Source: Candidatus Eiseniibacteriota bacterium (GTDB lineage: Bacteria; Eisenbacteria; RBG-16-71-46). From it: a DNA stretch of 64,000 bases. The position numbers and the translations under genes are program-made. Of the stretch, positions 41,364 through 48,312 are shown piece after piece. Positions within the stretch are counted from its first letter, which is position 1. Each line of letters begins with the position of its first letter. Below the pieces are notes generated by a model that did no database searches, had not been told where the DNA came from, and was given only the letters and a program-made list of their open reading frames with translations. The stretch is taken from the NCBI GenBank assembly GCA_016710095.1, contig JADJLL010000016.1:39983-103982 (forward strand). The letters run 5' to 3'.

Positions 41364-42566
41364 ATGGCCAAGCCCAGCCCGACGCGCGCCACTGGCGCGC
41401 CACCCACGGACGCACTCATCCAGGCGCTCATGGAAGACGCCGATGCCGGCGCGCTTCTGCTCGAGCAATCGGGCACGATCGTGCGCGCGAACCCGGCCGC
41501 CGAGCGGCTCTTCGGCATGAGCGCTTCCAAGCTGCGCGGCGCGGCCGCCGCCGACGTGGTGCGTACGGTCGTGGCGGGGGACGACCTCGTGCGCGACGCG
41601 TTCCGGTCCGCGCAGAGCGAACGCGAAGCCGTGGTGCAGACCCCGAACGGGGGAGAAGTCCCGGTGCGCCTGCGCACCTACCGCTTCGGCAAGCCGCCCT
41701 GGGTGCTGCTCACGCTGCACGACCTCACGCAGATGCGGCGCATGCACCAGGAGCTGCGGCGCAACGAACGCCTCGCCACGCTCGGACAGCTCTCGGCGGG
41801 CGTCGCGCACGAGATCCGCAATCCGCTCGCCGGCATCGGCACGAGCGCGCAGGTGCTGCTCAAGCGGTTCGAGCCGCGCGACGAGCGCGCCCGCTTCGTG
41901 CAGGTGATCCTCGAGGAGGTCGCTCGCCTCGACCGCATCGTCACGAGCCTGCTGCAGTACGCGCGCCCGCGCACGCCCGAGCTGCGCTCGTCGTACCTCT
42001 CCGAGTGCGTCGACAAGGTGATCGCGCTCGCGGCCGACCGCATCGAGCAGTCGAAGCTCCGGCTCGAGACGCACATCGCGCCGAAGCTGGCGGCGCTGTA
42101 CATCGATCCCGATCTCGTCACGCAGGTGCTGCTCAACGTGACCATCAACGCGATCCAGGCCATGCCCGACGGCGGCACGCTGCGCTTCGAGGTGGCCAAG
42201 GTTCGCCGCAAGGCGCCGCCGCGCGGTCCCGGCCGGCGCGCCGACGACCACGGCGCGCGGCGCGCCGGCGGTCCCGGCTGGATCGAGTACCAGCAGGTCC
42301 GGGTCATCGACACCGGTGTGGGCATTCCTCGCGGCGTGCTCGCCAAGATGTTCGACCCGTTCTTCACCACGAAGTCCACCGGTACGGGCCTGGGGCTCAG
42401 CATCTCGCAGACCATCATGCAGGAGCACGGCGGCTCGATCGCCGTGGACAGCCGCGAGGGACGCGGCACGACGGTGCTCCTGAACTTCCCGTTGGAGAAA
42501 CGGAATGGGGAACGGCGACAGCATGACGCGCGCACAGAACGCCCAGACGCTGCTCATCGTCGATGA
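41364..42566 (+). CDS. NtrB/FlrB-type sensor histidine kinase
   Basis: This 400-residue soluble kinase has an N-terminal PAS domain (DADAGALLLEQSGTIVRANPAAERLFG, key residues around 25-50), a HisKA domain with phospho-acceptor H149 in VAHEIRNPLAG, and a HATPase domain with the N box NVTINAIQAM, G1 DTGVGIP, F box FDPFFTTK and G2 GTGLGLS. No membrane segment, like flagellar kinases FlrB and FleS. It overlaps the partner regulator by 62 bases, unusually long here. An alternative frame ends at TGA 42526, giving the ATGA overlap typical of this genome if the regulator starts at 42523. One base could be missing near 42490. Flagellar role is inferred from neighbours. Confidence 0.88.
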   Translation: MAKPSPTRATGAPPTDALIQALMEDADAGALLLEQSGTIVRANPAAERLFGMSASKLRGAAAADVVRTVVAGDDLVRDAFRSAQSEREAVVQTPNGGEVPVRLRTYRFGKPPWVLLTLHDLTQMRRMHQELRRNERLATLGQLSAGVAHEIRNPLAGIGTSAQVLLKRFEPRDERARFVQVILEEVARLDRIVTSLLQYARPRTPELRSSYLSECVDKVIALAADRIEQSKLRLETHIAPKLAALYIDPDLVTQVLLNVTINAIQAMPDGGTLRFEVAKVRRKAPPRGPGRRADDHGARRAGGPGWIEYQQVRVIDTGVGIPRGVLAKMFDPFFTTKSTGTGLGLSISQTIMQEHGGSIAVDSREGRGTTVLLNFPLEKRNGERRQHDARTERPDAAHRR

Positions 42567-43936
42567 CGAACGCTCGCTGCGCTTCTCCATCGGCGAGTGG
42601 GCGCGCGACGAAGGCTACACACCGCTCGAGGCGGCCGGAGGGCGCGACGCGCTCGAGGCCATCCGTGAACAGGGCGTGGACGCGGTGCTGCTCGACCTCA
42701 AGCTCGGCGACGAGGACGGCCTCAAGCTCCTGAAGCAGATCCGCGAGATCGACGGCTCCGTGCCCGTGGTGATGCTCACGGGTCACGGCACGGTCGAGCA
42801 CGCCGTGCGCGCGATCAAGATGGGCGCGTACGACTTCATGCTGAAGCCGCCGGATCTCGATCACCTCGGCGTCGTGCTCGAGCGCGCGCTCGAACACGCG
42901 CGGTTGCGCCGCGAAGTCGATCACCTGCGCGCGGCCACGCGCAGCGCGCAGCCGATCGTCGGCGACAGCGACACGCTCAAGAAGGCGCTCACGCGGCTCG
43001 AACGCGCGGCGAAGAGCGGCACGTCCACCGTGCTCATCCGCGGCGAGACGGGCTCGGGCAAGGAACTCATGGCGCGCTACCTCCACGACAAGAGCGCGCG
43101 TGTGGCCGGCCCGTTCATCGAACTGAACTGCTCCGCGATTCCCGAACAGCTGCTCGAGAGCGAGCTGTACGGCCACGAGCGCGGCGCGTTCACGGACGCG
43201 AAGCGCTTCAAGAAGGGGCTGTTCGAACTCGCCGACGGCGGCACGCTGTTCCTCGACGAGATCGGGGAGATGGCGCCGCAGCTGCAGGCGAAGCTGCTCC
43301 GCGTGCTCGAGACCCGCACGTTCCGCCGGGTCGGCGGCGCCGCGGACATCACCGTGGACGTGCGCGTCGTCGCCGCGACGCACCGCGATCTTTCGAAGAT
43401 GGTCGCCGAGGGGCGCTTCCGCGAGGACCTCTACTTCCGCCTCAACGTCGTGCCCGTCGAGATCCCGGCGCTGCGCGAACGCAGCGGCGACGTCGCGACG
43501 CTCGCGGAGCATTTCGTCGCGCGCTTCTGCCGCGAGCTCGGCCGCACGGTCGTGCGCATCGATCCGCGCGCGCTCGAACTCATGAAGGCGTACGCGTGGC
43601 CCGGCAACGTGCGCGAGCTGAAGAACGTGATCGAGCGCGTCGTGCTGCTCGAAGCGGAAGAAGAGATCCTCGCCGAGCACCTGCCCGCGGAGATGACGCG
43701 CGGCGCGGTGGGCGCGACGGGCGCCGCGGCCAGCGGGCACGCAGCCGTTCCCGCCCGGTGTCGTGCGGCCGCTCGCGGAGATCGAGAAGCTCGCGATCGT
43801 GCATGCGCTCGGCGTGTGCGACGGCAACAAGACCAAGGCGGCCGGTCTGCTCCAGATTTCCCGCCAGACCCTGCGAACGAAGCTCAAGGAATACGCCCTG
43901 GGTGACGATGCAGAGGAGGCCGGCGAAGGCGCCTGA
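42505..43936 (+). CDS. NtrC-family sigma-54 activator (apparent frameshift)
   Basis: This response regulator has a receiver domain (phospho-acceptor D64 in LLDLKLGDEDG), an AAA+ sigma-54 interaction domain with Walker A GETGSGKE (180-187), the sigma-54-contact loop reading GAFTDA rather than GAFTGA, Walker B GGTLFLDEIGE and an R-finger region, then a Fis-type HTH. After about residue 410 an extra G in a GGG run (43735-43737) breaks the frame. The restored sequence runs QPFPPGVVRPLAEIEKLAIV, then NKTKAAGLLQISRQTLRTKL, ending at 43936. The span is 3n+1. GGAG sits seven bases before ATG 42505; ATG 42523 is an alternative. A flagellar FlrC-like role is inferred. Confidence 0.88.
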
Positions 43937-43995
43937 GGCGCCCACCGACCGACCAAGAAGCAATCGAACCGCCCCGCAGGCGGTGCGAGGTTGAG

Positions 43996-44022
43996 CGGCC
44001 GGACCCTTCCGGGGTCCGGCCG
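43996..44022 (+). terminator. GC-rich hairpin after the NtrC-type gene
   Basis: CGGCCGGACCC and GGGTCCGGCCG form a perfect 11-bp stem with a five-base loop, but no T-run follows. It may be a weak or factor-assisted terminator. Confidence 0.5.
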
Positions 44023-44219
44023 TCGCCATGCCCCGGAGCGCCCCGGCCGGGAATCTTGAGCCGTATTTTCGCGCTCCACGAGTTCCCAGCGCCCTCCGGC
44101 GCCGCGAGCGAACTCGCCATTTGCGAGCGCCTTGCCCGATTCGGGCGCTTTCGCCCCGTGAACCCGCCGGGGTGCGCCGGGCCGCCCGATCGCTCCGTCC
44201 CGGGCCCGAAGGCCATGCG

Positions 44220-44235
44220 TGGCACGCGTGCTGCA
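44220..44235 (+). promoter_or_regulatory. Sigma-54 promoter
   Basis: TGGCACGCGTGCTGCA matches the -24/-12 consensus TGGCACG-N4-TTGCW at every position but one (C for the first T of TTGC). The GG and GC dinucleotides are in exact register. It lies 54 bases before the CheY-like ATG, so transcription would start near 44246. The upstream neighbour encodes an NtrC-family activator, which makes a functional pair likely. Confidence 0.8.
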
Positions 44236-44289
44236 AAACAGGCTGGGCGTCGCACCACCCCCGACCCCCTTCACGGAGCCCAACGCGCC

Positions 44290-44688
44290 ATGAGCCACAT
44301 CCTGATCGTGGAAGACGAACCGACCACCGCCTGGGCGCTCGCCGAGGGGCTGTCGGACGACGGATTCACGATCGACACCTTCCGCTCGGCGGAAGAAGCG
44401 CTGGTGTGGCTGCGTCAGGGATCGAGCGACCTGGTCATCTCCGACCTCCGTCTTCCGGGCATGAGCGGTCTCGAACTGGCGGCGAAGCTCCGCCGCGGCC
44501 GCAACGCCCAGCCCGTCATCCTCGTGACCGCCTACGGCAATCCCGGTTCGCCGGCGGAGCTGAAGCGCGCGGGTGTGACGGACGTCTTCACGAAGCCGTT
44601 CCTCATCGATGAACTTCGCCGCGCGGTCCGCGGCGCCATCGCCGGTGCGAGCGCTCGCCGCCGCCCGGCTCTCCGGAAGGCCGCCTGA
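44290..44688 (+). CDS. Single-domain CheY-like response regulator
   Basis: The 132-residue protein is a lone receiver domain: acidic pair in ILIVEDEPTTAWAL (residues about 10-11), phospho-acceptor Asp in DLVISDLRLPGMSG near residue 57, Thr in LVTAYG and Lys in VFTKPF. There is no output domain; the Arg-rich tail is short. It is the first gene of the sigma-54-driven operon. The receiver resembles those of transcriptional regulators (LPGMSGLE) more than chemotaxis CheY, so it may act as a phosphate sink or partner of the nearby kinases. The start is ATG 44290. Confidence 0.85.
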   Translation: MSHILIVEDEPTTAWALAEGLSDDGFTIDTFRSAEEALVWLRQGSSDLVISDLRLPGMSGLELAAKLRRGRNAQPVILVTAYGNPGSPAELKRAGVTDVFTKPFLIDELRRAVRGAIAGASARRRPALRKAA

Positions 44689-44689
44689 G

Positions 44690-44944
44690 ATGAAGCGCAC
44701 CATTCCCTCCGTCGAGAAGCTGCCGGCCCGCGTGCGGGTCTCGGCCGCCATCGAGAAGCTCGCCGACCGCGAGCGCCAGGTGCTCGCGCTCCTGCTGCTC
44801 GAGCGCCTCACGCCGATCGAAGCCGCCGGCGCGCTCCGTCTGACCGTGCGCCAGGTCGAGGCGAGCTTCGCGCTCGCCGTCGAAAGCATCCGTGAAGACG
44901 CCGCCGCCGGCAGCGTCTGGAACCTCATGCGGAGGGCGTCGTGA
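44690..44944 (+). CDS. Orphan sigma-70 region-4-like HTH protein
   Basis: The 84-residue protein is essentially one helix-turn-helix similar to sigma region 4: LADRERQVLALLLLERL, then TPIEAAGALRLTVRQVEASF. Compare the FliA region 4 encoded nearby (LPEQERLVVALYYYEHL, TLKEIGRTLGISESRVSQV). It lacks regions 2 and 3, so it cannot be a complete sigma factor. It could bind -35 DNA or RNA polymerase as a co-factor or antagonist. It begins with an ATG one base after the response-regulator stop and overlaps the next gene by GTGA, so it is tightly coupled. Confidence 0.65.
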   Translation: MKRTIPSVEKLPARVRVSAAIEKLADRERQVLALLLLERLTPIEAAGALRLTVRQVEASFALAVESIREDAAAGSVWNLMRRAS

Positions 44945-45171
44945 ACTTCGCCACGTCGATGACCGCTTCGTCGGACGCGTCGCGCCGCATGCCGGCCAGC
45001 GTCGCCGCCCGTCTCGACGCCGCCGACGCGGCCGTCTCCTCGCTGCGCGACGAGCAGCGCCGTCTCGAGCGTCTCGGCTTCGAACTGCCGCTCGCGCGCT
45101 GCCACCAGCAGCTGCGCTACTGGTCGTTCGTGCGCGCCATCGTCTCGCTGCCGCGCGAGGTGCGCTCGTGA
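44941..45171 (+). CDS. Small uncharacterised protein between the sigma-4-like gene and flhG
   Basis: I do not recognise this 76-residue protein. It is helical and charged (SVAARLDAADAAVSSLRDEQ, RRLERLGFELPLARCHQQL), probably a coiled coil, with no membrane segment. Its reality is supported by four-base overlaps at both ends (GTGA with the sigma-4-like gene and with flhG). The place directly before flhG is normally taken by flhF, which is absent here; this protein is far too short to be FlhF. Confidence 0.6.
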   Translation: MNFATSMTASSDASRRMPASVAARLDAADAAVSSLRDEQRRLERLGFELPLARCHQQLRYWSFVRAIVSLPREVRS

Positions 45172-46061
45172 GCCGCCGCCCGAACGTGAAGCTCGTGCCC
45201 GTGCAGGGCTCGGTGACGCCGCAGGCCGCTCCGGAGCATCCGGCGCAGCTCGGCCGTCCGCGCGTCCGCACGATCGTCGTCACCAGCGGCAAGGGCGGCG
45301 TCGGCAAGAGCAACCTCGCGGCGAACCTCGCGCTGGCGCTCGCCGAGCGTGGCGCGCGCGTCGTGCTCGTCGACGGCGACCTCGCGCAGGCGAACCTCGA
45401 CATCCTGCTCGGCGTCCACCCGCGCTACGACCTGCAGCACGTGCTGTCCGGCCAGAAGACGATGGACGAGATCGTCGTGAACGGACCCGCGGGCGTGAAG
45501 CTGGTGCCCGCCGCGTCCGGCGCGCCCGAGCTCGCCGAGATCGACGACTTCCGCCGCGAAGCGCTGCTGCGCGCGCTCGGCACGGTGGACGAGCACGCCG
45601 ACCTCATGATCATCGACACGGCTTCCGGCGTGTCGCGCCAGGTCACCGAGTTCTGCCGTCTCGGTCACGAAGTGCTCGTCGTGACGACGCCCGAGATGCC
45701 GGCGTTCTCCGACGCGTACGCCCTCATCAAGCTCCTGCAGAAGCAGGGCGGCCTGAACCACGCGCCGCGCCTCGTCGTGAACATGACCACGGGCGACGAG
45801 GAAGCCGACGAAACCGCGCACCGGATCAAGCTGGTCGCCCGCCGCTTCCTGGGCTTCGAGCTCGAGTGCGCCGGCACCGTTCCCTTCGACCCGTCCGTCG
45901 CGCGCGCCGTCCGCGCGCAGGAACCGGTCGTCACCGCCTTCCCGAAGTCCCCGGCCGCCGCGGCTTACCGCGCGCTCGCCGCCCGGTTGTGGAAGCCCGT
46001 CACCACCGGTCCCGCCCTTCGTGAAGAGTTTCCTCGTCACTCTCAGCGCCTCGAAGCCTAG
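45168..46061 (+). CDS. flhG: FlhG/MinD-like ATPase (flagellar number regulator)
   Basis: FlhG (YlxH/FleN) is a ParA/MinD-family ATPase limiting flagellar number and, in some bacteria, restraining the NtrC-type flagellar activator. The 297-residue protein has the deviant Walker A (VTSGKGGVGKSNLA), VDGDLAQANLDILLG, DTASGVSRQV and TTPEMPAFSDAYALIK, close to FlhG rather than to division MinD. It lies immediately before fliA, the usual flhG-fliA order, though the FlhF GTPase gene is missing upstream. The start is GTG 45168 inside the previous stop. Confidence 0.88.
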   Translation: MSRRPNVKLVPVQGSVTPQAAPEHPAQLGRPRVRTIVVTSGKGGVGKSNLAANLALALAERGARVVLVDGDLAQANLDILLGVHPRYDLQHVLSGQKTMDEIVVNGPAGVKLVPAASGAPELAEIDDFRREALLRALGTVDEHADLMIIDTASGVSRQVTEFCRLGHEVLVVTTPEMPAFSDAYALIKLLQKQGGLNHAPRLVVNMTTGDEEADETAHRIKLVARRFLGFELECAGTVPFDPSVARAVRAQEPVVTAFPKSPAAAAYRALAARLWKPVTTGPALREEFPRHSQRLEA

Positions 46062-46074
46062 GAGGAGCATCCCC

Positions 46075-46941
46075 ATGCCCCGCGCCGCCACGCCCGCCCG
46101 CTCCAGCAAGTCCGCTTCCGCCACCGCCGTCGCCACCCGTCCGTCGCGTCCCGCGCTGAAGGTCGTCGCCGGCACGAAGGCCGCTCCGGTCTCCACCGTC
46201 ACCGGCACGCCGGTCACGTACAACAAGAACGACCTGCTCAAGCGGTTCGCTCCGCTCGTGCGCCACGTCGTCGAACGCGTCGCCGCGACGCTTCCGCGCA
46301 ACGTCGATCACGAGGACCTGTACTCGGCCGGCGTCCTCGGCCTGCTCGACGCGCACGCCAAGTTCGACACGGGCAAGGGCGTCAAGTTCGAGACCTACGC
46401 GGTGTGGCGCATCAAGGGCGCCGTGCTCGACCAGCTGCGCGCGCTCGACTGGGCGTCGCGCTCCATGCGCCGCAAGGCGCGCAACCTCGACGGCGTGACG
46501 CGCAAGCTCGACCAGAAGCTCGGCCGCGCGGCGTCGGAGGAAGAAGTGGCGCGCGAACTGAAGATGTCGCGCGAGGACTTCTACCGCCTGCTCGACCACG
46601 TCCGCGGCGCCGTGCTGGTGTCGCTCGACGAGAGCCGCAGCAACGACGGCGAGGACCAGGGCACGCTGGCGGATCACCTCGCGGACCCGAACGCCCTCGA
46701 TCTCGAGTCGCGTCTCGAAGAGCAGCAGCAGCGCCTCACGCTCCTCCAGACGATCGACCTGCTTCCCGAGCAGGAGCGCCTCGTGGTCGCGCTGTACTAC
46801 TACGAGCACCTCACGCTCAAGGAGATCGGCCGCACGCTGGGCATCAGCGAATCGCGCGTCTCGCAGGTGCACACCCGCGCGATGTCGCGCCTGAAGCTCC
46901 GGCTGCAGAAGGCCATGACGCTCCAGGAAGAGGCGGCGTGA
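46075..46941 (+). CDS. fliA: Flagellar RNA polymerase sigma factor FliA (sigma-28)
   Basis: The 288-residue sigma factor has region 2 (RNVDHEDLYSAGVLGLLDA, FETYAVWRIKGAVLDQLRALDWA), region 3 (RKLDQKLGRAASEEEVAREL) and region 4 (LPEQERLVVALYYYEHLTL, GISESRVSQVHTRA). GAVLDQLRxLDW is a sigma-28 hallmark. A 45-residue Ala/Ser/Thr-rich N-terminal extension precedes the usual start. GGAGGAG lies eight bases before ATG 46075. Candidate target promoters are seen at 35105 and 40684. The preceding flhG gene and sigma-54 promoter place it in the middle tier of a flagellar cascade. Confidence 0.93.
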   Translation: MPRAATPARSSKSASATAVATRPSRPALKVVAGTKAAPVSTVTGTPVTYNKNDLLKRFAPLVRHVVERVAATLPRNVDHEDLYSAGVLGLLDAHAKFDTGKGVKFETYAVWRIKGAVLDQLRALDWASRSMRRKARNLDGVTRKLDQKLGRAASEEEVARELKMSREDFYRLLDHVRGAVLVSLDESRSNDGEDQGTLADHLADPNALDLESRLEEQQQRLTLLQTIDLLPEQERLVVALYYYEHLTLKEIGRTLGISESRVSQVHTRAMSRLKLRLQKAMTLQEEAA

Positions 46942-47327
46942 ACGTGCGCGGGGGAAACGAACAGGCGCCCTGGCAGGGCCTGCAACGCAACCTCGCGTCG
47001 CACGTCGAGGCGCTGCGGGATCGCGGGGAAGCGGCGGCGGCCGCGGAACTGCACGCGATCGTGGACCAGTGGTGGAGCGAGCAGCAGGAGTGGGACGCAC
47101 GGATGGCGGACCTGCTCACCGTGCATCACGAGATCAACAACGCCCTCGTGGGCGTCCGAGGCAACGCACAACTTCTCCTCATGGGCCCCGCGGGCCAGAT
47201 GACCGGAGTCCGCGAACGGCTGGAGGTGGTACTTCGTGAGTCGAGCCGAATCCAGGAAGCGGCAGGCCGTCTCCGAGAGCTCAAGTCGAGCCTCGGTGGC
47301 CAAGCTCCCCACTCGCGCGCCGCGTAA
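46938..47327 (+). CDS. Stand-alone histidine-kinase DHp (HisKA) protein without ATPase domain
   Basis: The 129-residue protein has a helical N-terminus and then a recognisable HisKA H-box: LLTVHHEINNALVGVRGNAQ, with the HE pair at residues 64-65, followed by a second helix (RERLEVVLRESSRIQEAAGRL). It stops there, with no N, G1, F or G2 ATP-binding boxes. It could act as a phosphotransfer intermediate or dimerisation partner, or be a remnant of a kinase. Its GTG overlaps the fliA stop by four bases, which argues for a maintained gene. Confidence 0.65.
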   Translation: MNVRGGNEQAPWQGLQRNLASHVEALRDRGEAAAAAELHAIVDQWWSEQQEWDARMADLLTVHHEINNALVGVRGNAQLLLMGPAGQMTGVRERLEVVLRESSRIQEAAGRLRELKSSLGGQAPHSRAA

Positions 47328-47340
47328 GGCGGGCGAGACG

Positions 47341-48294
47341 ATGTCCGCGGGGCACGCCGTCCCGAACGAGCGCAAGGGTGATCCGCGCGGTGTCGACGTT
47401 CCGCGCGCGGGTGATCGTCGTGCCGCCTCGGGCTGCCTCTGGGACGCGTGCGCCGCGATCCTCGCGTCGCAGGCGGACGAGCAGGCGCTCGTGCGCGCGC
47501 TCGATTCGCTGCTCACCGCGTTCGATTGCGACGGCGTGTCGCTGCACGTGATCGGACCGCAGGGCAAGCTCGAGCCGTGGTGCGCGCGCGGGGAGTGGGA
47601 GAGCGCCGCCGGCGATCTGCGCGAGTGCATGGGCGTGCCGCTGTTCCGCGGCCGCGAACGCATCGGCGCGCTCGACCTGCGCGCCCGCAAGGGACAGCGC
47701 TGGTCGCCCGAGCAGCTCGGACTCGTGCGCACCGCCTCCGGCGCGCTCGGCGCCGCGCTCGGTTCGCGCCTCGAACTCGACCGTCTTCGCCGCGCGCCGG
47801 GCCGTGACCCGATCACGGGCCTGCCCGACTCGCGCTCGTTCCATCAGCGACTGCTCGAGGAGTTCGGCCGCTCGCAGCGCACCGGCCAGCCGCTCGCGGT
47901 CGTGACGATCGATCTCGACCTGTTCGCGGGAGTGAACGCGAAGTACGGAAACGAAGCCGGGGACGCGGTGCTCGCCGAGTGCGCGCTCGTGCTCAAGGTG
48001 GCGCTGCGCGACGGCGACCTCGTCGCGCGCCTGGGCGGCGACGAGTTCGGCGTCATCCTTCCGGACTGCGATCTCGCGCCCGCGCGCCGTCTCGCCGAAC
48101 GCCTGCGTCACGCGGTCGAGGAACACCGTTTCGCGCGCATCGGCAACCTGTCGTGCTCGGCCGGCGTCGCCGCCAGCCCGCGCGACGGACTCGATCCCAC
48201 GGAACTGCTGTCGGCGGCCGAGCAGGCGCTCGGCGTCGCCAAGAAGTCGGGCCGTCACCGCACCGCGGCGGCGGGTCCTTCGCACACGCACTGA
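47341..48294 (+). CDS. GAF-GGDEF diguanylate cyclase
   Basis: The 317-residue protein makes cyclic di-GMP from two GTP. It has an N-terminal GAF-like domain (about residues 20-150, FDCDGVSLHVIGPQG, LRECMGVPLF) and a C-terminal GGDEF domain with an intact active site GGDEF at 232-236. The product-inhibition I-site RDGD lies five residues before it. I chose ATG 47341. A GTG at 47236 has GGAGG in front but would overlap the DHp gene by 92 bases in Arg/Ser-rich frame. It links this motility block to c-di-GMP control. Confidence 0.88.
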   Translation: MSAGHAVPNERKGDPRGVDVPRAGDRRAASGCLWDACAAILASQADEQALVRALDSLLTAFDCDGVSLHVIGPQGKLEPWCARGEWESAAGDLRECMGVPLFRGRERIGALDLRARKGQRWSPEQLGLVRTASGALGAALGSRLELDRLRRAPGRDPITGLPDSRSFHQRLLEEFGRSQRTGQPLAVVTIDLDLFAGVNAKYGNEAGDAVLAECALVLKVALRDGDLVARLGGDEFGVILPDCDLAPARRLAERLRHAVEEHRFARIGNLSCSAGVAASPRDGLDPTELLSAAEQALGVAKKSGRHRTAAAGPSHTH

Positions 48295-48312
48295 GGAGCA
48301 CGAGGCCCCCCA

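Larger units (their letters stand above)
43937..44289 (+). other. Control region before the CheY-like/flhG/fliA operon
   Basis: The 353 bases contain a GC-rich hairpin at 43996-44022 and a sigma-54-type promoter at 44220-44235. Between them I see no gene: the open frame running into the response regulator is Arg/Pro-rich and lacks a ribosome site. Enhancer sites for the NtrC-type activator may lie in 44030-44200. Confidence 0.6.

Noticed and set aside
43996..44022. Efficient intrinsic terminator after the NtrC-type gene
   Set aside because: Good stem but no T-run; it is listed only as a weak candidate.
47236..47340. GTG start with GGAGG for the diguanylate cyclase
   Set aside because: It lies inside the DHp gene, and the added 35 residues are Arg/Ser-rich and out of character.
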